Assembly (NCBI GenBank): GCA_036496265.1
Contig: DASXLL010000276.1
Coordinates: 1 to 17,836 of the forward strand
Length of the DNA stretch: 17,836 bases
Direction: 5' to 3'
Source of the DNA: CAYLLN01 sp036496265
GTDB taxonomy: Bacteria; Planctomycetota; Planctomycetia; Pirellulales; Pirellulaceae
The notes beneath the pieces were generated by a model. The model did no database searches and was not told the origin of the DNA. It saw only the letters and a list, made by a program, of their open reading frames with translations. The position numbers and the translations under genes are program-made. Positions within the stretch are counted from its first letter, which is position 1; every line of letters begins with the position of its first letter. Below are positions 1 to 6,203 of this stretch, one piece after another.

Positions 1-176
1 TGTTTCGCGCCTGGCTGAATGATGGAATTTTCGAGCAACTCTCGATCAGCCCAGAGGGTGCGCTCCAATGGCCGGACGAACTCGACTTATGCCCGGACTC
101 GCTGTATCTTCAAATGGTCGGAAAATCGGTTGGCGAAGTCTTTCCAATCGCAAACGATTCTCTAGCTCATGCCTGA
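1..176 (+). CDS. DUF2442 domain protein, 3' part only
   Basis: The open frame enters from the left edge and ends with TGA at 174-176, giving about 57 residues. Visible features are the stretch FRAWLNDGIFEQL, then a strand ending in ALQWPDELDLCPDSLY, which matches the C-terminal half of DUF2442 proteins (a W-P-[NDG]-x-x-D-[LI]-x-P-[DE]-x-L-Y signature). The function of DUF2442 is unknown. The family is repeatedly found beside DUF4160, and some such pairs have been listed as possible toxin-antitoxin-like modules; that role is inference here. The ATG of the DUF4160 gene lies inside this gene, so the two overlap by 8 bases and are probably translationally coupled. The start lies outside the window. 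Confidence 0.75.
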   Translation, partial: FRAWLNDGIFEQLSISPEGALQWPDELDLCPDSLYLQMVGKSVGEVFPIANDSLAHA

Positions 177-429
177 GATAAGCCGGTTTTACGGGATCGT
201 AATTCAGATTTATTACGGCGATCATCCACCGCCTCATTTTCACGCGATTTACGCTGGTGCCATTGTCAAAATCGCGATCGACACGCTGCAAGTAATCGAC
301 GGCTCGTTGCCCAAACGCGCCCTGGGACTGGTTCTCGATTGGGCTTCGATTCATCAGCAAGAATTGCGCGAAGCGTTCAGCCGCGCCGCCGCGCTCCAGC
401 CGCCAGGAAAAATTGAGCCCTTGGAATAA
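169..429 (+). CDS. DUF4160 domain protein
   Basis: This is an 86-residue protein that begins MPEISRFYGIVIQIYYGDH and continues PPHFHAIYAG. That is the hallmark of DUF4160: M-P-x-I-[SC]-x-F-x-G-I-x-I-x-[MI]-[YF]-[YF]-x-[DE]-H-x-[PA]-P-H-F-H. The second half (DGSLPKRALGLVLDWASIHQQEL) matches the conserved LP-x-R-x-x-x-L-[VI]-x-x-W-x-x-x-H-x-x-E-L helix. The family is normally 75-95 residues, so the gene looks complete. The start codon overlaps the end of the upstream DUF2442 gene, which supports both the start choice and a two-gene operon. The biochemical role is unknown. The histidine-rich N-terminus could bind metal or nucleic acid, but that is a guess. A toxin-antitoxin-type role for the pair is plausible from gene layout only. 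Confidence 0.85.
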   Translation: MPEISRFYGIVIQIYYGDHPPPHFHAIYAGAIVKIAIDTLQVIDGSLPKRALGLVLDWASIHQQELREAFSRAAALQPPGKIEPLE

Positions 430-498
430 AGCGGTGACGATTAAGGCATCACTTGGACGGATGATCCTTGGCCATTGGATAAAGTGCATGACAGCGAA

Positions 499-638
499 TT
501 AAAACTCCGCACTTCCCGGCGTCCGTGGAAACGGAATCACATCGCGAATGTTGGCCATGCCGGTGATGAATTGGACGGCACGCTCGAGGCCGAGGCTCCC
601 ATGGGAACGTCGCGAAATCGGCGACGGTCAAGATACCA
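499..638 (-). pseudogene. Truncated second copy of the asnS 3' end
   Basis: Read on the minus strand, the last 31 codons plus stop (591 down to 499) encode exactly the same C-terminus as the intact asnS nearby, from LGLERAV to PGSAEF. The DNA differs at seven positions in those codons, all synonymous, and the stop is TAA instead of TAG. Homology continues upstream to about 638 (WYLD...RRF...VP can still be read) but in a shifted frame: the copy is 7 bases shorter than asnS there and carries amino-acid changes. Nothing further upstream is convincingly asnS. It is therefore a fragment with no possible synthetase function. The purely synonymous divergence suggests these codons diverged while part of a functional gene, so the piece probably came from a related asnS and is not a fresh local duplication. 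Confidence 0.85.
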
Positions 639-655
639 TGAGCACTCTCCTGAAT

Positions 656-1699
656 TCAAATCTTGGATCTAGCCGCAATTTGGGCGCGTTGGATCATGTT
701 GGCAACGGCGGAATTGGCGTTGGCAACATGCAGCGTGACCTCCGGACGCGCCTGCTGAAAGACGCGGAAAATTTCGTCGGCGAAAGCCTGGCCAATGAAG
801 TCCACACCGGCAAAGTCCAATAGCACTTCCGCAAACTGCTCAAAGCGAGTGGCGATTCGTTTGGCTTGAGAACGGGAGATCAAATTATCCGGGCCAAATT
901 GCGCCAGGCGAATCGGCACGTGCGTCTTGGAGAATGCATATCCCATTTCAGGCGATGAAAACTGCTCGAAAACATCGTTGGGCCGTAGCGAGGTGTTGAG
1001 CGACACAACGAGTTGAATCGTCGTGCCGGTTTGTGCGACCTGATTCGTTTCGTTCAACCATTCCGCGTCGGGACGAATGTGAGTGAACTTCAGCGATCCC
1101 GAAGCAATCGAGAACACATCGACCATGCGCGAAGTAAAAAAAATACCCTCGCCAGAATGGCGCGTCGGATCCGTCGTCAATTTGCCTTTGGACAGTTCCA
1201 AAATTGCTTCGCGTTCATCCTCCAGACCCACGGCTTCCTTGATCTTTCGAAAAATGCCAATTCCCCCGTCCGCAATCTCGATACTTACGCTGGCCGCGGT
1301 ATGAACCATGTGGATTGTCACGTCCGCACTGCCGGAGTGGTCGATGACGTTGTTGAGCATTTCCGTGAATCCGTACGCACAAATCTCCAGGACGTTTTTG
1401 GGCACCGCGGCTAGGTGCGGCCGAATGTCTCGCGACCAGGGAATGTCTTCTTGCAGTGCTGGAGTGACAGTCAACGTCGTCGAAAATTCCCCAAGCGTGC
1501 AAAGGCGATATTGCCGTGATTTGGTCCGCCCTTCAACGCTCAGCACGCGGTCTTCGATCAATTCACGGATATGGCGATGGACCGCCTGTCGTGAAATGTT
1601 GAATCGACGGGCAACGAGGGCCACTAGATCGCGAGGATGACCACGAACCGAATCGATAATAAACTGACGGATAGCAGGTGTTCTTTGCCGAACCGTCAT
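656..1699 (-). CDS. HTH-GHKL ATPase-STAS-like (DUF4325) regulator
   Basis: This is a 347-residue three-domain protein. Residues 9-66 form a winged helix-turn-helix (ISRQAVHRHIRELIEDRVLS, then a basic wing). Residues 100-235 are a GHKL/HATPase fold with an N-box (FTEMLNNVIDHS, 111-122), a G1 box (DGGIGIF, 144-150), a G2 box (SGEGIFF, 182-188) and a TGT near 225. Residues 255-345 match DUF4325, a STAS-like domain (VLLDFAGVDFIGQAFADEIFRVF). No dimerisation/phospho-acceptor histidine domain is visible, so this is not a histidine kinase. It resembles an anti-sigma kinase and its STAS antagonist fused to a DNA-binding domain. An ATP-controlled transcription regulator is a reasonable inference; target genes are unknown. 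The ATG is 32 bases downstream of the predicted transcription start. The gene sits between two copies of the asnS 3' end. Confidence 0.8.
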   Translation of the reverse strand: MTVRQRTPAIRQFIIDSVRGHPRDLVALVARRFNISRQAVHRHIRELIEDRVLSVEGRTKSRQYRLCTLGEFSTTLTVTPALQEDIPWSRDIRPHLAAVPKNVLEICAYGFTEMLNNVIDHSGSADVTIHMVHTAASVSIEIADGGIGIFRKIKEAVGLEDEREAILELSKGKLTTDPTRHSGEGIFFTSRMVDVFSIASGSLKFTHIRPDAEWLNETNQVAQTGTTIQLVVSLNTSLRPNDVFEQFSSPEMGYAFSKTHVPIRLAQFGPDNLISRSQAKRIATRFEQFAEVLLDFAGVDFIGQAFADEIFRVFQQARPEVTLHVANANSAVANMIQRAQIAARSKI

Positions 1700-1737
1700 T
1701 GTTTTCTCAAAATGGAAACCCGTTTCCCAGCCTCAAG

Positions 1738-1766
1738 ATTGTTCGACGCCGATCGACTATTGTCAA
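1738..1766 (-). promoter_or_regulatory. Sigma70-type promoter for the HTH-ATPase gene
   Basis: On the minus strand a perfect TTGACA (1766-1761) is followed after 17 bases by AACAAT (1743-1738), a moderate -10 element. The expected start of transcription is near 1731, about 32 bases before the ATG at 1699. The -10 match is imperfect and no transcript data are available. Confidence 0.45.
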
Positions 1767-1774
1767 CGTGTAGT

Positions 1775-1791
1775 TTGTTTATTGTAAACAA
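1775..1791. promoter_or_regulatory. Palindromic operator candidate
   Basis: A perfect inverted repeat, TTGTTTA-TTG-TAAACAA, with 7-base arms and a 3-base spacer, sits just upstream of the TTGACA box and 76 bases before the start codon of the HTH-ATPase gene. The surrounding 1700-1860 stretch is clearly more AT-rich than the rest of the window. A short symmetric site near a promoter of a gene encoding a helix-turn-helix protein suggests autoregulation. This is inferred from position and symmetry only. It lacks a GC-rich stem, so it is unlikely to be a terminator for asnS. Confidence 0.4.
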
Positions 1792-1900
1792 TATGTTGGA
1801 AAAATGGCGACGAATGAGCCATTAAATATAACATAAGTTTCTTACTATCAATCACTTACGGATTGTGAACATAAGCCGCTGTCCGGCCTGGCGAAGTTCT

Positions 1901-3292
1901 CTAAAATTCCGCACTTCCCGGCGTCCTCGGGAACGGAATCACATCGCGAATATTGGCCATGCCGGTGATGAATTGGACGGCGCGTTCGAGGCCGAGGCCG
2001 AAGCCGGCGTGGGGGACGGTGCCGAAGCGGCGGAGGTCGAGATACCACCAGTAGTCTTCGGGTTTGAGATGTTGCTCGTCCATCCGCTGGGTGAGGACGT
2101 CGAGGCGTTCTTCGCGCTGGCTGCCGCCGATGATTTCGCCGACTTTGGGAACGAGCACGTCCATCGCGCGGACCGTTTTGCCGTCGTCGTTGACGCGCAT
2201 ATAGAACGGCTTTAGTGTCCGCGGATAATCGTAGAGGATGACCGGGCCCTGAAAATGTTTTTCGGTGAGATAACGCTCGTGCTCGGACTGGAGGTCGATG
2301 CCCCATTTCACAGGAAACTCAAACTTCTCGCCGCTCTTTTCCAGAATCTCGACGGCTTCGGTGTATGGCAGGCGGCGAAAGTCGGTGGCGACGATCTTTT
2401 GCAGCGTCTCGATCGTTGTTTTGTCGTAATGCTCGTTGAAGAAGGCCATGTCTTCGGCGCATTGCTCCAAAGCGTCCTTGAAAATCCGCTTTAGAAATCG
2501 CTCGGCCAAATCCATGTTGTCGGTCAGATCGTTGAACGCGACTTCCGGCTCGACCATCCAAAATTCCGATAGATGCCGCGAGGTGTTGCTGTTCTCGGCG
2601 CGAAAGGTCGGGCCGAACGTGTAGATTTTGCCGAGCGAGCAGGCGAAGATCTCGCCTTCGAGCTGGCCACTGACGGTGAGATAGGCCGGCTTGCCGAAGA
2701 AATCGAGCGCGTGGTTGATCTTCGAGCCGTCGCGGGGCAATTTCTCCAGATCGAGCGTCGTGACGCGGAACATGGCCCCCGCGCCTTCGCAGTCGCTGGC
2801 CGTGATGATCGGCGTGTGGATATAGAGAAAACCGTCTTCCTGAAAGAAATTGTGAACACTGCGGCTGACGCAATTTCGCAATCGCGTCACCGCGCCGAAT
2901 GTGTTGGTCCGCGGCCGCAAGTGGGCCCATTCCCGCAGCTTTTCGAGCGAGTGCTGCTTTTTCTGTAGCGGATAGGCTTCGGGATCGGCCCCGCCCAACA
3001 CAGTCAGCTTCTTCGCAAAGACTTCCGTCACCTGGCCGCGGCCGCCGGAGGCCTTCACTTCGCCTTCGACGGCGATGCTCGACCCGGCGTTCAAATGCTT
3101 TAATTCGGATTCATAGTTCGGCAGCGAGCCATCGGCCACGATCTGCAAATTGGCCAGCGACGAGCCGTCGTTCAGCTCGATGAAGCTGAAGCCGCCTTTG
3201 CTGTCGCGGCGGGTGCGAATCCAGCCCTGCACGAGCACTTGATGTCCAATCGCCTCCGGCAATCGAGCCGCTTTGACTGAAATCTTTTCCAT
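1901..3292 (-). CDS. asnS: Asparaginyl-tRNA synthetase
   Basis: AsnRS charges tRNA-Asn with asparagine in the cytoplasm using ATP. The 463-residue length is normal for bacterial AsnRS. Residues 16-98 are the OB-fold anticodon-binding domain (VLVQGWIRTRRDSKGGFSFIEL region). The class II catalytic core follows, with motif 1 around 133-165 (FGAVTRLRN, ending in HTPIIT), motif 2 at 230-250 (FRAENSNTSRHLSEFW) and motif 3 at the C-terminus (GFGLGLERAVQ, then NIRDVIPFPR). The pattern FRAENSNTSRHL favours AsnRS over AspRS. The frame is open 36 codons further upstream, but the ATG at 3292 is preceded by AAGGAAGGA at good spacing and matches the family start. Its last 31 codons are duplicated about 1.4 kb downstream. 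No clear terminator follows the stop. Confidence 0.97.
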   Translation of the reverse strand: MEKISVKAARLPEAIGHQVLVQGWIRTRRDSKGGFSFIELNDGSSLANLQIVADGSLPNYESELKHLNAGSSIAVEGEVKASGGRGQVTEVFAKKLTVLGGADPEAYPLQKKQHSLEKLREWAHLRPRTNTFGAVTRLRNCVSRSVHNFFQEDGFLYIHTPIITASDCEGAGAMFRVTTLDLEKLPRDGSKINHALDFFGKPAYLTVSGQLEGEIFACSLGKIYTFGPTFRAENSNTSRHLSEFWMVEPEVAFNDLTDNMDLAERFLKRIFKDALEQCAEDMAFFNEHYDKTTIETLQKIVATDFRRLPYTEAVEILEKSGEKFEFPVKWGIDLQSEHERYLTEKHFQGPVILYDYPRTLKPFYMRVNDDGKTVRAMDVLVPKVGEIIGGSQREERLDVLTQRMDEQHLKPEDYWWYLDLRRFGTVPHAGFGLGLERAVQFITGMANIRDVIPFPRTPGSAEF

Positions 3293-3635
3293 CGCGACAA
3301 TTCCTTCCTTGTTCAAATCCGTTCTAACTCGAGGTGTTAGCCAACGATCGCAAAAAACGCGGACGGACCCATTTTGAACATAAGGAAGCAAAGGAAGCAA
3401 AGACAGACTGGGGCGGTGTGCTTTCCCTTTGCTACCTTTGCTATCTTTTGTTCATTTGCCTGGAATTCCCTGTTGCCGATTGTCCGGTCGCTCAAAGGAA
3501 GTTTACGGATTGCGATCGTAGCGCGCCATCCAATCGCTCGATCTTCGTCAAAATATCCAGCAGAGTCGCGACTGGCACTACCCCAGCGACATCGTGAACA
3601 TCGCCAGGCGGCGGATTTCGCCATCGCCGCAATGC
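3293..3635. other. Intergenic stretch between asnS and the antitoxin gene
   Basis: There is no convincing gene here. It contains a long imperfect stem-loop at 3376-3453, listed separately. On the minus strand, directly after the antitoxin stop and in the same frame, there are 47 open codons down to a TGA at 3492-3494. Their end reads VPVATLLDILTKIERLDGAL, which looks protein-like but has no ATG and no ribosome-binding site. It could be the remnant of a gene once paired with the antitoxin; I do not recognise it. Confidence 0.4.
3376..3453. repeat. Imperfect long stem-loop with 9-base tandem units
   Basis: The left arm 3376-3403 and right arm 3426-3453 are 28 bases each and pair at 24 positions around a 22-base loop. 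Each arm carries tandem 9-base units of the AAGCAAAGG type (left GAAGCAAAG twice; right, in reverse, TAGCAAAGG). When translated, such units give KQRKQR-like or FATFAIF-like nonsense peptides, known as an annotation artefact in planctomycete and related genomes. It is probably a dispersed repeat and not a terminator. Confidence 0.65.
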
Positions 3636-3929
3636 TTAAAACGGTTTGGGTTCTTCGCCGTCAAACCAATGTTGCGGAGGGACCGAATGAGCACGTCGCA
3701 TCCCCCAATCGATGCCGGTCGCCACGCGTTCGGCCTCTTGCCGGGCCAACGAGTCGCGGACGATATGCAAAAACTCCACCGGGACGACCGCGGCAACATC
3801 CGTTCCCCCGCGTTGGACAATTACCGGCCGCTGGTCTGCGGCAACCTGACTAAGCACGTCGGCATAACCGGCAGCCAATTGCGACTCGTCCATGTGTCGC
3901 GGCTCGTTCATTGCGACCGAAATTTCCAT
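3636..3929 (-). CDS. Phd/YefM-family antitoxin, orphan
   Basis: This 97-residue protein has the antitoxin Phd/YefM fold signature: an N-terminal MEISVA strand, a helix with YADVLSQVAADQRPVIVQRGG, then TDVAAVVPVEFL and a longer helix. In this family the N-terminal domain binds operator DNA as a dimer and the C-terminal tail neutralises a RelE/ParE- or Doc-type toxin. The ATG at 3929 has a GTGAGG ribosome-binding sequence 6 bases upstream. A GTG at 3941 in the same frame is the alternative start but would lie inside that site. No toxin gene follows; downstream lie only 47 open codons without a start, and upstream is a divergent glycosyltransferase gene. It is either an orphan antitoxin or a survivor of a decayed module. 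Confidence 0.72.
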   Translation of the reverse strand: MEISVAMNEPRHMDESQLAAGYADVLSQVAADQRPVIVQRGGTDVAAVVPVEFLHIVRDSLARQEAERVATGIDWGMRRAHSVPPQHWFDGEEPKPF

Positions 3930-4015
3930 CGGGAACCTCACTTTCGATTATCCTAGTCTACGCCAGGCGAGTTTTGGCCACAAACTTAGATACTTCGTAG
4001 CTCGGCGACACCTCG

Positions 4016-5827
4016 TTGAAAATCTCCGCGTCGCATAATCGGCCTATCAAAGCATCGGCTCGGCGGGAGCCTCGCCCTCCCACGCCGGCTGCTGCACTGA
4101 AGGACCCGCCATTCACTCGCCCCGAGTTCCTCCTCCTCTCCGCCATTCTCGCCGCCGGCATCGCTCTCCGCCTTTTCGCTTTTTCCCACTCGGCCGTCGA
4201 GCACTTCGACGAAGGCGTCTATGCCTCCAACCTCTACTTCGGGCCGCCGGACTATGCCTATCCGCTGCAGCGGTTTTATGCGCCGCCGCTGTTGCCGGCG
4301 CTGATTGAGACGTGCATGATCCTACGGCTGCCGCCGAATGTGGCGGCGATTCTGCCGAGCTTTCTCGCCGGCTGCGGGACGATCGTCGCCATGTGGTGGT
4401 TTGCTCGGTCGTGGTTTGGGCCGGCGGCTGGGCTCACGGCAACCACCCTGACGGCGTTCAGCGATTTTCAGATTCTGTTTAGCACGGCGGCTCTGACGGA
4501 CGAGTTGCTGGGGCTGTGGCTCGTGCTCGCCGTCGATGCGATTGCCCGCTCACTTCGCAGTGGTGATTTCCGCTGGGCCGTCGGTGCGGGGCTGTACACC
4601 GGACTGGCCTGGTGGACCAAATACAACGGCTGGCTGCCGCTGGCAATCGAAGCCGTGGGAATTTTTGCTCTGGTTTGTCTTGCGCCGCCGCAGCGAGCTC
4701 GACTCAACACCTTGCTGGCCTGTTTTGCCGTCACGGCTGTCGTCGCAGCAGCCGTGTGGTCGCCTTATTTCTTTTCTCTGCAATTGCAGGGCGGCTATGC
4801 GCCAATTGCCGCGAACCACGGCCGGTACTTTGTCGGCCTCACCGGCTGGTTGGATTCGGCATCGCGACAGATTGTCAATCAACGCGTGCTGGCGAGTTGG
4901 CTGAGCGCGCTAGGAATATGGATCGCCGTTTCGCTGCCGGGACTGCTTCCAGGCCTGCGATTCGAGCAGCGACTGCTGCAATGTGCAACAGCCAGCGGCC
5001 TCGCCGCGATGGCGTTGGTCGGCGCGAGCTTTCCGGTGTTGACCACCGTTTCACTGATTGGTTTGGTGCGAGGAGCAATCGTCGTTTTCACGATGGGTCG
5101 GCGTCGCGCTGCCGACAGTCAGCTAGCAACTGGCAGCGACGAAAGCTACGACAGATTCACAGTCGGGCTCGCGCTGCTGGCCGCGTGGTGGTTGGGCATG
5201 TTCATCATGACGCCGTGCTACACGGCCTACGCCCGGCTCGCGTTGCCGTTCACGCTCGCGGCTTATCTCGCCGCGCCACTGTTCACGATGTCGCGGTCGC
5301 CGAGCACCGACGCAGGGATTAATGCGCCGACATGGTCACTTTGGTTGCCCGTCGCCGCGCGTGTGGTACTCGTCGCCACGTGCGCCGGCCTCACCATGTT
5401 CATTCCGCGCACGGAACCGGAATTTTCGCGCGATCGCCGCGGCTTATTCGACATCGCGCGCGAAATTCATCAAACGGCCGCCTTGAAGACCCCTCGCGTG
5501 GTTTACGTTTACGGCGAGCCGGCCCTGTTCTTTCAACTCCACGCCTCGGGCGAAGAAATCATCGCTCCGGTCCAAGACATTCCAATAACGCCGGCAATTA
5601 TCGACGGAAAACCTGCGCCGACGTTCTTCATCGCCGGTCCCAACACGCAGCACGACGCCGATTTTCAGCGGAATTGGGCTGTCGCCGGCCAAAAATGGAA
5701 GCTGATCCGTGAATACGAGTATTTTCCCAGCCCGCTAGTCTGGCTCGATCTTCACGATCCTCGGCGGAAGGACACAGCAGCAACAAATGACAGCGTCAGC
5801 CTCTATGAACTGACGACTGACAAATGA
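4016..5827 (+). CDS. GT39/PMT-type membrane glycosyltransferase
   Basis: This is a 603-residue polytopic membrane protein. The first hydrophobic helix (EFLLLSAILAAGIALRLFAF, 37-56) is followed by the external loop motif HFDEGVYASNLYF, whose Asp-Glu pair (65-66) is the expected catalytic site of ArnT/PMT-like (GT39/GT83) enzymes. Further hydrophobic segments run to about residue 470, followed by a soluble C-terminal domain of about 130 residues. Family members move a sugar from a polyprenyl-phosphate donor to lipid or protein outside the membrane; the acceptor cannot be told. The start is uncertain. TTG at 4016 is the only start-like codon after the TAG at 3998, with no good ribosome-binding site, and the first 30 codons cover repeat-like DNA (GGCTCGGCGGGAGCC near 4064). 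The last codons also come from a repeat. Confidence 0.8.
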   Translation: MKISASHNRPIKASARREPRPPTPAAALKDPPFTRPEFLLLSAILAAGIALRLFAFSHSAVEHFDEGVYASNLYFGPPDYAYPLQRFYAPPLLPALIETCMILRLPPNVAAILPSFLAGCGTIVAMWWFARSWFGPAAGLTATTLTAFSDFQILFSTAALTDELLGLWLVLAVDAIARSLRSGDFRWAVGAGLYTGLAWWTKYNGWLPLAIEAVGIFALVCLAPPQRARLNTLLACFAVTAVVAAAVWSPYFFSLQLQGGYAPIAANHGRYFVGLTGWLDSASRQIVNQRVLASWLSALGIWIAVSLPGLLPGLRFEQRLLQCATASGLAAMALVGASFPVLTTVSLIGLVRGAIVVFTMGRRRAADSQLATGSDESYDRFTVGLALLAAWWLGMFIMTPCYTAYARLALPFTLAAYLAAPLFTMSRSPSTDAGINAPTWSLWLPVAARVVLVATCAGLTMFIPRTEPEFSRDRRGLFDIAREIHQTAALKTPRVVYVYGEPALFFQLHASGEEIIAPVQDIPITPAIIDGKPAPTFFIAGPNTQHDADFQRNWAVAGQKWKLIREYEYFPSPLVWLDLHDPRRKDTAATNDSVSLYELTTDK

Positions 5828-5830
5828 CAG
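5809..5830 (+). repeat. ACTGAC-type repeat at the end of the glycosyltransferase gene
   Basis: ACTGAC units (ACTGACGACTGACAAATGAC) cover the last codons and stop of the glycosyltransferase (…LTTDK*). The minus strand of 15790-15812, at the end of nuoM, matches the first 21 bases at 18 positions. Confidence 0.5.
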
Positions 5831-5849
5831 TCCTTCCAGTTCCTCGCCG

Positions 5850-5870
5850 CCACCGGCCCTGTGCCGGTGG
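5850..5870. repeat. Hairpin, 8-base perfect arms
   Basis: CCACCGGC and GCCGGTGG pair perfectly around the loop CCTGT, 22 bases after the glycosyltransferase stop. There is no T-run, so a classical intrinsic terminator is unlikely, but it could protect the 3' end of the transcript. It resembles dispersed repeats of planctomycete intergenic regions. Confidence 0.5.
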
Positions 5871-5907
5871 AGCGACGACTGCAAGTTACCATGCCGATCG
5901 TAAAATC

Positions 5908-5930
5908 ATCCCGCCGCGGCGCGGCGGGAT
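5908..5930. repeat. Near-perfect 23-base palindrome
   Basis: ATCCCGCCGCG and CGCGGCGGGAT are exact reverse complements around a single G. Read on the minus strand the stem is followed by GATTTTA, which could act as a terminator in that direction, though no minus-strand gene lies just upstream. It is more likely a REP-like element. Confidence 0.55.
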
Positions 5931-5983
5931 GCGGAAACCAGCTTCGTGAGTTCTGAGTTCGCTGTAGCGATTCAGTCATGGCT

Positions 5984-6004
5984 CCGCCGACGCAAGGTCG
6001 GCGG
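5984..6004. repeat. Hairpin, 8-base perfect arms
   Basis: CCGCCGAC and GTCGGCGG pair exactly around GCAAG, and partial pairing continues outside the arms (GGCT on the left, TGGCC on the right). It is the third such element within 155 bases. Confidence 0.5.
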
Positions 6005-6203
6005 TGGCCAAGGAACGGTAAAACGTGGAGCTACTGAGTGACAACCGCCAACCTTTGCTAGCAAAACTGCTCTAGCCCGTTCTCCCCATCCTCCATAATC
6101 TCCCGCCAGCAGTACGTCCCGAGTTATGAGACCTCGGCCGCCGGGCGGGACCGCGACTGCGGCGCATTCGCAAATTCTCAGGCCCCAACTCACTCGCACC
6201 ACC

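Larger units (their letters stand above)
5828..6203. other. Intergenic stretch with three strong palindromes
   Basis: No gene is supported. Three separate GC-rich hairpins lie at 5850-5870, 5908-5930 and 5984-6004 (listed separately), plus a perfect 12-base palindrome TTTGCTAGCAAA at 6054-6065. The frame of the downstream PLD-like gene is open back to an ATG at 6126, but that extension reads as low-complexity Arg/Pro/Thr without a ribosome-binding site and is probably not translated. Confidence 0.5.

Noticed and set aside
1..1900. A complete integrative element with integrase
   Set aside because: The direct repeat and cargo gene are present, but no recombinase, excisionase or replication gene is encoded here, so only a remnant or a small satellite can be proposed.
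3337..3624. A 95-codon minus-strand frame downstream of the antitoxin as the missing toxin
   Set aside because: Its C-terminal part is the translation of the 9-base repeat stem-loop and the rest shows no toxin family features.
6054..6065. TTTGCTAGCAAA as an operator for the PLD-like gene
   Set aside because: A single 12-base palindrome 139 bases before the start, without a recognisable promoter next to it, is weak evidence on its own.
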